A stretch of 64,000 nt of DNA from JAIBAC01 sp046331095. GTDB lineage: Bacteria; Actinomycetota; Acidimicrobiia; UBA2766. A model generated the notes under the pieces. It was not told the DNA's origin. It searched no databases and was given only the letters and a program-made list of their open reading frames with translations. Shown one piece after another: positions 1 to 8,798 of the stretch; the stretch's first letter is position 1; every line of letters starts with the position of its first letter. The stretch is taken from assembly GCA_046331095.1 (NCBI GenBank), contig JAXLRM010000003.1, positions 1,364,001 to 1,428,000 of the forward strand, in the 5' to 3' direction. A program made the translations under genes and the position numbers.

Positions 1-777
1 GACGACACGGCACATCGCGAGCGCGAACGCCGCGTCGCTTCCCGGCACGATCGGCGCGTAGATGTCGGAGAGAGCCGCCGACGCGCTGTAGTCGGGGGCG
101 ACGGTCACCACGGTCGCGCCGCTGTAGCGGGCCTCGGCGATGTAGTGGAAGTACGGGATCGACGTGTACGCCGGGTTCGAGTGCCACACGAAGACGAGGC
201 CCGAGTGGAACGTGTCGTCGACGGTGCTCGCGCACGAGAACTTGCCGAAGGTCATGTGGTGGCCGACGGGGAAGTCGTTCACGAGGCCCTGGGCGTCGAG
301 GGTCACGGCGCCGAGCAGCCCCGCGAAGCGCGTCAGGGGCGCCTGGGTCAGCAGGCCGCCCTCGACGGTCTCCTCGAAGACGATCGACTCGGGCCCCTCG
401 AGGTCGATCGCCTCGACGATCGCCTCGGCCACCTCGGTGAGCGCCTCGTCCCAGCTGATCTGCTCCCACTCGCCGCTGCCGCGCTCGCCGACGCGTCTCA
501 TCGGGTGCAGGACGCGGTCGTCGGAGCCGAGTTGATGGCTCCACGCGCTGCCCTTCTGGCAGGCCAGCGGGCTCATGTCGGGGACGCCCTCTTCGATCGT
601 GCCGAAGCCGCCCGCCGGCTCCTCGAAGGACACCTCGCCGTCGCGGACGTAGACGCGGTACGGGCACGTGCCGAGGCAGTTGAGGCAGTGCGTGCCCCAC
701 GACACCGAGTCCCAGCGCCAGCGGTCGCGGTAACTCTCGAGTGTCCGTGCCTCCGCCGCCCCGTCACCGTCCTGCAC
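1..777 (-). CDS. Type II DMSO-reductase-family molybdopterin oxidoreductase, catalytic subunit (N-terminal part, runs off the window)
   Basis: The first 259 codons are present; the C-terminus lies beyond base 1. This family carries out oxygen-atom or hydride transfer at a bis-MGD molybdenum centre (NarG, selenate, chlorate, dimethyl sulfide and ethylbenzene enzymes). The ligand pattern H30-x3-C34-x3-C38-x34-C73 is the [4Fe-4S] FS0 site with a histidine ligand, as in NarG-like type II enzymes. A candidate Mo-ligand Asp lies in the motif NDFPVG. The GTG at 777 is the only good start: GGGGGAG precedes it and an in-frame TAA lies just upstream. No twin-arginine signal is visible before the iron-sulfur site, so the enzyme may be cytoplasmic or exported with a partner. 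The substrate cannot be told from this part. Confidence 0.85.
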   Translation of the reverse strand, partial: MQDGDGAAEARTLESYRDRWRWDSVSWGTHCLNCLGTCPYRVYVRDGEVSFEEPAGGFGTIEEGVPDMSPLACQKGSAWSHQLGSDDRVLHPMRRVGERGSGEWEQISWDEALTEVAEAIVEAIDLEGPESIVFEETVEGGLLTQAPLTRFAGLLGAVTLDAQGLVNDFPVGHHMTFGKFSCASTVDDTFHSGLVFVWHSNPAYTSIPYFHYIAEARYSGATVVTVAPDYSASAALSDIYAPIVPGSDAAFALAMCRVV

Positions 778-800
778 GCTCTCCCCCGAGCCTTACGCGA

Positions 801-824
801 GATTTATTCGACAACAATACATGT
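801..824 (-). promoter_or_regulatory. AT-rich patch with candidate promoter of the molybdoenzyme gene
   Basis: This short AT-rich island in about 70% GC DNA lies 25-45 bases upstream of the GTG at 777. On the minus strand it contains TATTGT (819 to 814), which fits a TANNNT -10 box. No convincing -35 box is seen. Position and composition are the only support. Confidence 0.3.
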
Positions 825-887
825 AGAGGTTGCCGGCAGCCGTCCTCGGGGAGGGCCGCGCGATGCGTTGACGTCACGAGGTGATGA

Positions 888-893
888 TAAGAT
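888..893 (+). promoter_or_regulatory. -10 box for leaderless vapB transcript
   Basis: TAAGAT is followed by exactly six bases and then the GTG of the antitoxin gene at 900, so transcription would start at or next to the start codon. TTGACG at 868-873 could act as a -35 element, but the 14-base spacer is short. The same layout recurs at several genes in this window. Confidence 0.5.
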
Positions 894-899
894 GCCGCG

Positions 900-1157
900 G
901 TGCGTACGACGATCACCATCGACGACGACCTCTACCGTCGTGCCAAGGAGCGCGCAGCTCGCACGGGCCGCACGGTCAGTGGCCTCATCGAGGACGCTGT
1001 CCGCGCAGCCTTGAAGCCGCGGCGACACGCCGACGTCGAGATGGAGCCCTTGCCCGTCTTCGGGGGAAGCGGCGTGATGCCCGGCGTCGACCTGTCGGAC
1101 ACGGCGGCTCTGAGCGACATCATGGACTCTGGCGAGCCCATCGATGCTCTGCGTTGA
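900..1157 (+). CDS. vapB: VapB-type ribbon-helix-helix antitoxin
   Basis: An 85-residue protein. Residues 1-39 form a ribbon-helix-helix DNA-binding domain of the CopG/VapB kind (beta strand RTTITIDDD, then helix, turn, helix). The remaining tail (about residues 45-85) is acidic with little regular pattern, as expected for the part that wraps around and inhibits the toxin. It overlaps the downstream PIN-domain gene by 14 bases, the usual antitoxin-first arrangement, and probably represses its own promoter. Translation is probably leaderless from the GTG at 900. No Shine-Dalgarno sequence is seen. Confidence 0.8.
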   Translation: MRTTITIDDDLYRRAKERAARTGRTVSGLIEDAVRAALKPRRHADVEMEPLPVFGGSGVMPGVDLSDTAALSDIMDSGEPIDALR

Positions 1158-1572
1158 CGTCAACGTCCTCGTATACGCACACAGGCCCGAATCGCCCGAG
1201 CATGCGCACTTCAAGGCTTGGCTGGAAGAGCATCGACGCGCACACGAGCCGATCGGGCTCCTCGATCAGGTCTGCAGCGGCTTCGTCCGCGTCGTGACCC
1301 ACCCCAGGATCTTCAAGGAACCAACCCCTCTGGCGGAAGCCCTCGGGTTCGTCCGCGCGCTGCGCTCGTCGCCCGCCGTGACGACCGTGAAGCCGGGTGA
1401 CCGGCACTGGTCCATCTTCGCGGAGCTCTGTACCGCGTCCGATGCGAGGGCCAACCTGGTGCCCGACGCCTTCCTGGCAGCGGCAGCGCTGGAGCAGGGT
1501 GCCACCTGGGTGACGGCGGACCGCGGCTTCGCCCGGTTCGGCGGCCTGCGCCTGCTGCACCCGCTCGACTGA
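1144..1572 (+). CDS. vapC: VapC-type PIN-domain ribonuclease toxin
   Basis: A 142-residue PIN-domain protein. These are Mg2+-dependent RNases that cut tRNA or rRNA and stop growth when the antitoxin is lost. The acidic metal-binding residues are visible: D5 (with N7) in the first strand, D108 in NLVPDAF and D126 in TADRGF. The usual second-position glutamate may be replaced by D41. It is coupled to the upstream antitoxin by a 14-base overlap. Its target RNA cannot be deduced. Confidence 0.85.
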   Translation: MLCVDVNVLVYAHRPESPEHAHFKAWLEEHRRAHEPIGLLDQVCSGFVRVVTHPRIFKEPTPLAEALGFVRALRSSPAVTTVKPGDRHWSIFAELCTASDARANLVPDAFLAAAALEQGATWVTADRGFARFGGLRLLHPLD

Positions 1573-1590
1573 GCCGACCCGGCCCCGCAG

Positions 1591-3309
1591 TCACTCCTCG
1601 GCGAGGTAGGTGTCGCGGTAGCGGGCGACGTGGGGTGGGGTGGTCCACCACTTGTCGACGTCGAGGTCCTCGGCGACGGTGTTCGCCGCGATGTAGCCGG
1701 GGCCGCCGATGATCAGGCCGCCCGGGTACGTCGACGCGCCGCAGAGGTAGAAGCCCTCGATCGGCGTGCGGCCCGCGACGCAGAGGTCGCTCGGGCGGAA
1801 CGTGCCCATCTGCAGCGGGTTGTAGTCGCCGTGCTTGATCGAGCCACGCACCATGTTCGGCAGGCGCCGCTCGATGTCGACGGGCGACTCGCCGCTGCGG
1901 ATCAGGATCTTGTCCGAGGTGATGTTCGGGGCGTAGCGCGCCCACGTCTCGACTGCCTCGTCGACGAGCTCCTCGTGGCGCTCCTTCCAGCCGCCCTCGA
2001 GGTCGTACGGAGCGTGCATCTGCAGGAACGCCACGTGGTGGGCGGCGCCGGGCTGCTGGGGCGGATCCTCGGCCCACGGGTGCGGCGAACCCTCGCGCAT
2101 GCGGGCGAGGGTCGGGTCGTAGAGCGACTCGCACGTGGCGTGGCCCCCCAGACCCGGGCCGAGGCGGCCGTTGACCACGCCGTCCCAGTGCCCGAGGAGC
2201 TGCTCGGTGGAGTCGAAGCCGAGGATCGTCATCACGGCCTTGTCGACCCAGGGGTCGTCGCTGCGGTACCTGGGCGGCTCCGTGAGCGCGAGCGTCGTCG
2301 TGAAGAACGACCACTTGTCCCACTCCCAGTCCTCGGCGGTGCGGACCAGGTCGGCGTCGACCTGGCCGGTCTCGATGAGGTTCAGGAAGTTCGACTGCGG
2401 ATCGAGGCTCGAGATCACGGCCTTGGCCCGGATCACACGGCCGTCGAAGATCTCGACGCCGCGGGCGGTGCCGCCCTCGACGATGATCCGGGTGACCTCG
2501 GCGTTGTCGACGATCAGCCCGCCGGCCGCGTGGATCTCCCGCGAGAGGGCGCCGGCGAGCTTGTGCGAGCCGCCGAAGCAGATGCCCTTGTTCATCGTCC
2601 GGTCGATGAGGAGCGGGACCATGAACCCGAGGCCGGTGTCGGTCGGGTCGAGGCCCCACATGCACGCCGCGTACAGCAGCGTCATCTTCACGCGGTCGTC
2701 GGTGAAGACCTCGTCGAGGATCTCGACCGGGCTCATCTCGGTCAGGCGCAGCGCCTCGCGGCCCGTCTCGGTGCGCTCGAACGCCTCGATCATGTCGAGC
2801 GGCGCGACCGCCGGCAGGTACGTCGCCGGCGCGACGACCTCGTCGACGATGCGGCGCCAGCTCCGCATCACCTTGCCGAAGCTGATCGCGTCCTTGCGGC
2901 TGAACTTGGCGATCGAGTCCTTGGTGTCCTCGACCTGGCGGCACAGCAGCAGGCTCTTGCCGTCAGCGAACACCGACGCCGTCTGGGCGTTGGGGACGAC
3001 GAAGGTGAGGCCGTGCTTGGCGAAGTCGAAGTCGCGGTACAGCGGCATGTAGTCCGTCATCATGTGATAGACGGCGTGCACGTTGGAGTAGTAGCCGGGG
3101 AAGAGGACCTCCTCGGTGGCGAGGCCGCCGCCGATCTCGTGGCGACGCTCGACCACTACGGTGCGCAGCCCCGCCCGCGACAGGTAGGCGGCCGTCATGA
3201 GCCCGTTCGGGCCGCCGCCGACGACGACGACGTCGAACTCGGACTCGTCGGGGAACTCCTCGATCGGCAGCTCCCCGGGGGCGAGGTCGGGGGCGAAGGT
3301 CTCACGCAT
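1591..3309 (-). CDS. FAD-dependent oxidoreductase, phytoene-desaturase-like (paralogue 1)
   Basis: A 572-residue flavoprotein of the NAD(P)/FAD-dependent, phytoene dehydrogenase/PYROXD2-like superfamily. The N-terminal Rossmann FAD-binding motif is GGGPNG (31-36), followed by the ribose-binding acid E54. The C-terminal FAD motif CGASTYPGG lies near residue 523. No signal peptide is seen, so it is probably cytoplasmic. It starts one base after the stop of the upstream paralogue (3311-5011), so the two are co-transcribed and perhaps form a heteromeric enzyme. No carotenoid synthesis genes (crtB, crtE) are near, so desaturation of phytoene is not implied. The substrate is unknown. Confidence 0.75.
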   Translation of the reverse strand: MRETFAPDLAPGELPIEEFPDESEFDVVVVGGGPNGLMTAAYLSRAGLRTVVVERRHEIGGGLATEEVLFPGYYSNVHAVYHMMTDYMPLYRDFDFAKHGLTFVVPNAQTASVFADGKSLLLCRQVEDTKDSIAKFSRKDAISFGKVMRSWRRIVDEVVAPATYLPAVAPLDMIEAFERTETGREALRLTEMSPVEILDEVFTDDRVKMTLLYAACMWGLDPTDTGLGFMVPLLIDRTMNKGICFGGSHKLAGALSREIHAAGGLIVDNAEVTRIIVEGGTARGVEIFDGRVIRAKAVISSLDPQSNFLNLIETGQVDADLVRTAEDWEWDKWSFFTTTLALTEPPRYRSDDPWVDKAVMTILGFDSTEQLLGHWDGVVNGRLGPGLGGHATCESLYDPTLARMREGSPHPWAEDPPQQPGAAHHVAFLQMHAPYDLEGGWKERHEELVDEAVETWARYAPNITSDKILIRSGESPVDIERRLPNMVRGSIKHGDYNPLQMGTFRPSDLCVAGRTPIEGFYLCGASTYPGGLIIGGPGYIAANTVAEDLDVDKWWTTPPHVARYRDTYLAEE

Positions 3310-3310
3310 G

Positions 3311-5011
3311 TCAGGCCTCCACCATCCGCTCGTGGTTCTCGGTCACGTGCCACGGCGACGGGTACCACCACGAGCCGGGGCTGACGAGGTCGTCCTCGAT
3401 CAGGATGTGCATGAGGTTGTACGGCACCGCCATCAGGCACAGGCCGCCGGGATAGGACGTGTGGTTGCACAGGTAGAGGTTCTCGATCGGCGTGCGGTAC
3501 CGCGACAGCTCGGGCAGCGGGCGCTGGGAGAACCACTGGTCCTCGCTGTGGCGGGCGCCGTACCAGTTGCCGGCGACCATCCCGGCGTTGCGGAACTCCG
3601 AGTCGTAGGGCGTGTTGACCCACACGTCGACGATGTTGTCGCCGGTCATGTTCGGTGCGCCCTCGGCGAGCAGGTCGAGCACCGCCTTGGTGAGCTCGGT
3701 CTTGACCCTGTTGGCGCCTTCGGGACCGGCGACGTCGTAGTGCGTCGGCGGGATCTGTATGTAGATCGGCGAGATGAGCCGGTACCCGTCGGGGCAGCGC
3801 GTCTCGTCGTAGACGTCGTGGGTGCAGACCATCATCGAAAGATGGTCCTTGGTGAGCTCGGGCACGACCTTGCGCGAGTACACGTCCTCGGTCTGGGCGT
3901 AGAGGTTCTCGTAGGAGTCCGCCGGCCAGACCACGCACGACGGGTAGACCTCGTCGCGGAAGAACTCGGCGTTGCCGTGGTAGCGGGGCAGCTCCCGGCA
4001 CGCCACGTGCGCGACGTAGAGGCTGCCGCCCTTGAAGCTGATGTCGGAGACCCGCTGGGCGAAGCCGCGGTCGAGATGGTGCCGGCCGACGAGCGACAGC
4101 ATCGTCTGGGACACGTCGGCGCCCGAGATCACGGCCTTGTCGGCCCGGATCACCCGTCCCGGCGTCGCCGAGCGCTCGCCGAGGCGCACCCCGACCGCAC
4201 GCCCGTTCTCGACGACGATCTCGGCGACCTCGGAGTTGGTGACGATGCGGGCGCCGTGGGCGAGGGCGCAGCGGATGATCGAGTGCGCGTAGGCGTGCAT
4301 GCCGCCGCGGGGCGACCCCGACGTGTAGCCCATCAGCATCGAGCCGGCGAGGGACGGCAGAGCCTGGCCATCCCAGGTCGGGTGGGCGCCGCAGTACCAG
4401 GCCGCCATGCACTGCGCGACCTTGAGCGGCTCGTAGTCGATCACCTCGTCGAGCATCTCGACGAGACTCATCTCGAGCAGGCGCGGGGTGAAGAAGTCGC
4501 CGAAGACCTTCTTGAGGTACTGCGCCCAGGGCAGCTCCTCGGGCTCGATGTCCATGTCGGCGGGGAACGGCGGCGTCCAGAACATCGAGCGCAGGAAGTC
4601 GCGCAGGACCTCACCCTGGAGCACGTCGAAGAGCCCGGGCCGGGCGGCGTCGTCGCCGAGGACGGCACGCAGGGACTCCTGGCCGATCTGTTGGTCCCAG
4701 CGCCCGCCCATGTTCACGGCGGCGCCGTCGGAGGTGACGAAGCCGAAGATCGACCGGTACGGCACGAAGCGGAAGCCGTACTTGGCGAGCTCGAGCTGCT
4801 CGAAGCCCGGTGCGGCACCGCCGTACAGGTAGGTCGCATGGGGGTCGATGCGGAACCCGGGCGACGCCTCGGTGTTCTCCTGGCCGCCCGCGCACTCGGG
4901 TCGTGCCTCGACGACACACACCGACGCCCCGCTCTTGGCGAGGTACGCCGCCATCGTCGAGCCGTTGTGGCCGCCCCCCGCGATCACGAAGTCGAAACGT
5001 TCGTCCTCCAC
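3311..5011 (-). CDS. FAD-dependent oxidoreductase, phytoene-desaturase-like (paralogue 2)
   Basis: A 566-residue paralogue of the neighbouring downstream flavoprotein. The FAD-binding motif is GGGHNG (12-17) with ribose-binding E35. The C-terminal flavin motif is of the form CNHTSYPGG. The two proteins align over their whole lengths by eye but are well diverged, so the duplication is old. GTG at 5011 is used as start because the Rossmann strand begins only seven residues later. The gap upstream (5012-5116) holds a possible -10 box TAAGTT (minus strand, about 5074 to 5069). This gene leads the two-gene operon. The substrate is unknown. Confidence 0.75.
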   Translation of the reverse strand: MEDERFDFVIAGGGHNGSTMAAYLAKSGASVCVVEARPECAGGQENTEASPGFRIDPHATYLYGGAAPGFEQLELAKYGFRFVPYRSIFGFVTSDGAAVNMGGRWDQQIGQESLRAVLGDDAARPGLFDVLQGEVLRDFLRSMFWTPPFPADMDIEPEELPWAQYLKKVFGDFFTPRLLEMSLVEMLDEVIDYEPLKVAQCMAAWYCGAHPTWDGQALPSLAGSMLMGYTSGSPRGGMHAYAHSIIRCALAHGARIVTNSEVAEIVVENGRAVGVRLGERSATPGRVIRADKAVISGADVSQTMLSLVGRHHLDRGFAQRVSDISFKGGSLYVAHVACRELPRYHGNAEFFRDEVYPSCVVWPADSYENLYAQTEDVYSRKVVPELTKDHLSMMVCTHDVYDETRCPDGYRLISPIYIQIPPTHYDVAGPEGANRVKTELTKAVLDLLAEGAPNMTGDNIVDVWVNTPYDSEFRNAGMVAGNWYGARHSEDQWFSQRPLPELSRYRTPIENLYLCNHTSYPGGLCLMAVPYNLMHILIEDDLVSPGSWWYPSPWHVTENHERMVEA

Positions 5012-5116
5012 GTGGCCCCCCGGGGTCGTGGCGAGTGCCCCGACGGCACTCTTCGCATTGCTAGAGAACTTAGCGCGCGATCGGGCTGCGGTGGAGGGGG
5101 GCCACCGCTTCTCGGC

Positions 5117-6997
5117 TCACCAGCATTCCCTGTGGAAGGTGTCCACGAGCGCCACCCACTCCTCTGGTGACGTCGTGCCGGCGTCGTAGAGACTCACACC
5201 GATGACGCCCGACCGGCACGAGGTCGCCGCGAAGTCCGCCACGTCGGAGACGGGGACCTCGTTCGCGATGCCTCCGATCCCGTGCACCGGCAACTGGGTG
5301 GGTGCCATGTCCTGGTAGAGCTGGACGTAGGCCTGGCCGACGTAGCCGACGGCCCACTCCGGTCCGGTGCCCCTGTAGGACCAGTACAGCATCGGCAGGA
5401 CTGCGTCGTAGTAGGCGCCGATCGAGGACCACGGGAAACCGGGCCAGTACTCGGGGTGGTTCACGAAGCCGAGTGGCGACGGGACGATCGCGCCGAGCGG
5501 CGTCCCGAGGGTCGAAGCCCTCAGCGTCGCCGAGTACGCACTGAGGCGGCGGCTCCGCTCTGCGGGGTCCGCCAGCTTGGAGCTCTCGATGTCGGGGGCG
5601 AAGCCGTCGAAGCGGTCCCCGCGCGGCGAGACGAAGTTGACCGCCGCCAGCGACCGCCGCAGATCCATGTCGGCGTCGACGAAGCTGGGCGCGTACCAGG
5701 CGACGACCTTCATCCCGCGGTCGTGGGCGCCTTCGAGGACCCGGCCGATGCGCTCGGGTTCCAGGACGTCGACAGCCTCGCTGCTGCGACCGGTCTGGAG
5801 ATAAAGCGTCGCGGTGCCGTGAGAGGCCATGACGTCGAGGCCGGCGGCGTCCGAGGACGGGTAGTCGTATCGGTCGACCCAGGCACCGATCCCACCCCAG
5901 ATCGCGACGGCGTTGTCGAAGACGTTGCGCCTGATGCCGCCGCCGTTACCGCCGCTGAAGACGTCGAGCGCACTGCCGCGCACCAGTGCGGAGATGCCGC
6001 GTCCGTTCGTCCCGCTCGGATCCACCGTCTCGGACTGCCACCCGCGCACGAGCCCGTACCAGACGTGGCGCACCCCGAGACCCGTCGACGCGCGGCTCAC
6101 GACGTGGACCCCGCCCGCGAAGCCGACCGCGGCGACATCGGTCCCCGCGGACCCGCCCGGGCCCGTGTCGAGGTCGTCGGCGACCCACCTGCCGGCGTAC
6201 ACGAGCTGGCGCAACCCCGATGCCCCCTTGCGGCCGGTGAAGAGGTGAACCTCCCCGAACCAGGTCACGAGCGAGACGGTGCTCGAGGCGTCGGACCCGC
6301 CCGGGTCGATCGTCTCGCCGAACCAGCGCCGCTGCGAGGGCGCGTAGACGAGGTGGCGCACACCGCCCGCGTTGGCGGCCCCGTACACGTGCAGCTCGCC
6401 CCAGAGGACCACGAGCGTCCCCCGGTCGCCCGGAGTGTTCGCATCGAGGTCCTGGGCAGCCCACTGACCGCCGGCCGTGTACACGAGGTGACGCAACCCC
6501 GTGCCCGACGCCGACCGCCCGAACACGTGGAACTCGCCGTAGTAGCCGGCGAGCACCATCAGCCCCTGGCCGGCACTGCCGCCTGCGTCGATGGTCTGGG
6601 AGAGCCACTGTGTCCCGGTCCAGACCGCGTGCCGGACACCGGTTCCCGCGCTGGGCCTGCTGAAGACGTGGAGCTGGCCGTACCAGATCGCGACGGCCAG
6701 GGCCTGGCCCGAGCTGCCCGCGGGATCGATCGTGTGCGAGACCCACTGCGACCCTGCCGCGGAGTGACGGATACCGTGCCCGGTGATCTCGGGCGCGAAG
6801 ACGTGCACCTCGCCTGCGAAGACGACCGAGGCGGTCGGGTAGCCCAGCGTGGAGCTGTCGGGGATCGTCGAGGCCGCCCAGTCGCCCGTGTCGCCACGGG
6901 CCGGTCCCGCGACCACCAGCCCAGCGGCCAAGGCGACCAGGGCCAGGGCCGCTACCAGTCGTCGCGATCTCGAGGTGAGCAGGATGGATCGGTCCAC
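5117..6997 (-). CDS. Secreted seven-repeat propeller protein with C-terminal glycosidase-like TIM-barrel domain
   Basis: A 626-residue exported protein. Residues 1-35 are a signal peptide (RSRR, a long Ala/Leu/Val core, then GPARG). Residues 38-360 hold seven repeats with cores near residues 65, 109, 157, 202, 250, 298 and 344 (for example GEFHVFG ... GLRHLVY ... W..QDLD), read as a seven-bladed beta-propeller. Residues about 367-626 look like a (beta/alpha)8 glycosidase barrel: GIGAWVDRYDY at the start, VVAWYAP, then DGFAPDIES, which recalls the acidic DxE catalytic strand of GH18-like enzymes, and later LPMLYWSY. The same propeller module occurs in four other genes of the window with different partner domains. 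The ligand and the cut bond are unknown. Confidence 0.7.
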   Translation of the reverse strand: MDRSILLTSRSRRLVAALALVALAAGLVVAGPARGDTGDWAASTIPDSSTLGYPTASVVFAGEVHVFAPEITGHGIRHSAAGSQWVSHTIDPAGSSGQALAVAIWYGQLHVFSRPSAGTGVRHAVWTGTQWLSQTIDAGGSAGQGLMVLAGYYGEFHVFGRSASGTGLRHLVYTAGGQWAAQDLDANTPGDRGTLVVLWGELHVYGAANAGGVRHLVYAPSQRRWFGETIDPGGSDASSTVSLVTWFGEVHLFTGRKGASGLRQLVYAGRWVADDLDTGPGGSAGTDVAAVGFAGGVHVVSRASTGLGVRHVWYGLVRGWQSETVDPSGTNGRGISALVRGSALDVFSGGNGGGIRRNVFDNAVAIWGGIGAWVDRYDYPSSDAAGLDVMASHGTATLYLQTGRSSEAVDVLEPERIGRVLEGAHDRGMKVVAWYAPSFVDADMDLRRSLAAVNFVSPRGDRFDGFAPDIESSKLADPAERSRRLSAYSATLRASTLGTPLGAIVPSPLGFVNHPEYWPGFPWSSIGAYYDAVLPMLYWSYRGTGPEWAVGYVGQAYVQLYQDMAPTQLPVHGIGGIANEVPVSDVADFAATSCRSGVIGVSLYDAGTTSPEEWVALVDTFHRECW

Positions 6998-7048
6998 GTC
7001 GCCACAAGGATGGCACGGACGCGGAAGCGTGCGCGCGGACCCCCGGCG

Positions 7049-7969
7049 TCAGCCGACGGCTACGGGAACGGATTTGGTGAACCCGAACGCGACGACGGTG
7101 ACCGCGTACGAACCCGGAGACGTGGCGGTGTAGGTGTAGTCGTAGCCGGACCTGGACTCGGTGAAGGCGTCCGGGGCCGCGATCATGACTCCCCCGGCCT
7201 CGCCCGATGCCCGCTCGAGGACGAGCTTGTCGCCCACGTTGAGCCGGGGTGAGTCGTTACCGTTGATCGTGATGCCCGACGGCGAGGCCGAGTAGACGAG
7301 CGTGACGGACTTCGCCGGTACCGGGGCCGGGCTCGGGCTCGGGCCCGGGCCCGAAGCCGCCCCGCCCACGGGCGTGGGAGTCGAGGTCGCCTGCTGGCCT
7401 GCCTGCGCCGGCGCCATGGTGGTGGTCGTGGCCTCGGGGTCCAGCGGGAGCTGTGCTGCGTCGGCAGGTGGCAGCACGCTGTCGTTCTCGGTCAGCGCAG
7501 GTACCGGGTCGTCGGCACGAGCGAACGGGTTGGGCCCGCTGGGACCGGCGGGCACGCGTGATGCACCCGGTTCGGCATCCCTCGAGAGCGAGACGGCAAC
7601 CACCAAGGCTGCGAGCACGGCGAGCACCACGAACGCTCCCACGAGAAGGAGCTGGCGCCTGGCGTCCGCACCGCGCAGACGCCACGGCGAGACCCACGGG
7701 GATCGCCGCTTGGCCGCGACCGGCGCCGGACGCGGCAGCGACACCTGAGCCGCGGTGGACGTGACCGGCGTCACGGGCTGCCGTGGTGGCAGCGGAGGCC
7801 GGGGAGGGTCGGGTGCTCGCGGGGGTGCGAGTGGACCGGGTGACTCGGGCGGCGCCACCGTCGCAGCGGCAGACGACCCCCATGCGCCGTCGAGGTCACG
7901 TCGGGTACCACTGGCCGCGTAGGAGCCGGACCTCGTGGGGCCACCGGGAGTCTGCCAGTTCCTGTCCAT
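7049..7969 (-). CDS. Membrane-anchored protein with proline-rich cytoplasmic and beta-rich external region
   Basis: 306 residues from ATG 7969, chosen because GAGGGTGAG lies just upstream; a GTG one codon earlier is possible. Residues 1-105 are rich in Pro, Ala and Arg and probably cytoplasmic. One membrane helix follows (LLLVGAFVVLAVLAALVVAV, about 110-130). The outside part has a Thr/Pro/Gly-rich linker (TTTTMAPAQ...) and a C-terminal beta domain of about 85 residues that begins after KSVTLVYSA and resembles an Ig-like or cupredoxin-like sandwich with no visible metal ligands. It lies 51 bases upstream of the propeller-glycosidase gene on the same strand and may be co-transcribed. Function not recognised. 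Confidence 0.6.
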   Translation of the reverse strand: MDRNWQTPGGPTRSGSYAASGTRRDLDGAWGSSAAATVAPPESPGPLAPPRAPDPPRPPLPPRQPVTPVTSTAAQVSLPRPAPVAAKRRSPWVSPWRLRGADARRQLLLVGAFVVLAVLAALVVAVSLSRDAEPGASRVPAGPSGPNPFARADDPVPALTENDSVLPPADAAQLPLDPEATTTTMAPAQAGQQATSTPTPVGGAASGPGPSPSPAPVPAKSVTLVYSASPSGITINGNDSPRLNVGDKLVLERASGEAGGVMIAAPDAFTESRSGYDYTYTATSPGSYAVTVVAFGFTKSVPVAVG

Positions 7970-8143
7970 CACTCACCCTCGGACGACCGCGCGTGGTCCT
8001 CGGACCACCAACGGACCACCCTGCTCGCCCGCCTGAAGGATTCTACGACCGACCTACCCTATTCCTCCTGCGAACTGCGGTGGAAGGAGCGGCGGCACCG
8101 CTCGCGATCGCCGCGGACGGTCCCGAGGGGCTCGCGGTGCCGG

Positions 8144-8149
8144 TAGCCT
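8144..8149 (+). promoter_or_regulatory. -10 box for the 8157 gene
   Basis: TAGCCT lies seven bases before the GTG at 8157, giving a leaderless start. This favours GTG 8157 over the in-frame GTG at 8151. No -35 element is clear. Confidence 0.4.
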
Positions 8150-8156
8150 GGTGGGC

Positions 8157-8762
8157 GTGAACCTCGCGAGGACACTCCTGCGCATCGAACAGGTCGTCCA
8201 TGCCCTGCGCGTGACGACCGAGGTCGTCCGTTCGCCCGGGATGCGTGACCGCCTCGACGCCTGGGTCGGCGAGAGCACGCGCAGGGTGGGCGGTTCTCGC
8301 CTGGACCAGGCAGCGAGGTTCGTCTCGAGGGCATCCGACGCTGCTCCCGCAGCGTGCGGTGTCCTGGCAGTCGGGACAGCGACGCGGTCGTCGAGCCCAC
8401 GGCCGGTGGTCTTCGCGACGATCGCCGTCGGAATCCCGCTCGCAGCGCCCTACGTCCTCGAGCGCTTCGGTGGCCCCGCCATACCGGCGCCGCTGCGACG
8501 CAGCATCGTGGACGGCGCTTCCTACGGCGCCTTCTCACGCCTCGGTGCCTCGGGGACGGCGCCGGCAGTCGCAGGCGCGATCGCGACCGGCACCGCACGC
8601 GTGCATCTCGGCGGCGCTGCCACGACGGTCGCCGCGGGGACCGCGGCAGGATGGGTGTGGGCACGACTCACGGCGACCCTGTTCGGCGCAGTCGGCCGGC
8701 GCGCCCACATCCCGCCACCGGTGGAGATCGAGGACTACCGCGAGCGCCGCAGCGCGCAGTAG
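8157..8762 (+). CDS. Hypothetical Ala/Gly-rich protein, probably membrane-associated
   Basis: 201 residues. It begins with an amphipathic segment (NLARTLLRIEQVVHALRV). It continues with Ala/Gly-rich, moderately hydrophobic stretches (PVVFATIAVGIPLAAPYVL; APAVAGAIATGTARVHLGG; TTVAAGTAAGWVWARLTATL) that could be membrane-associated. The C-terminus is charged (EIEDYRERR). It is divergent from the 7049-7969 gene and convergent with atpC. No family recognised. Codon use (strong GC at third positions) supports it as a real gene. Confidence 0.5.
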   Translation: MNLARTLLRIEQVVHALRVTTEVVRSPGMRDRLDAWVGESTRRVGGSRLDQAARFVSRASDAAPAACGVLAVGTATRSSSPRPVVFATIAVGIPLAAPYVLERFGGPAIPAPLRRSIVDGASYGAFSRLGASGTAPAVAGAIATGTARVHLGGAATTVAAGTAAGWVWARLTATLFGAVGRRAHIPPPVEIEDYRERRSAQ

Positions 8763-8798
8763 ACGAGCACCTCTCGGGCCGGAGGCCTCGCCTGAGCG

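Noticed and set aside
1591..3309. Assigning the flavoproteins as carotenoid desaturases (crtI)
   Set aside because: Shared superfamily only; no phytoene synthase or other carotenoid genes in view.
1630..5170. Long plus-strand open frames (584 and 657 codons) opposite the two flavoprotein genes
   Set aside because: Arg/Val/Asp/His-rich translations without motifs; the minus-strand proteins have complete FAD-binding sites.
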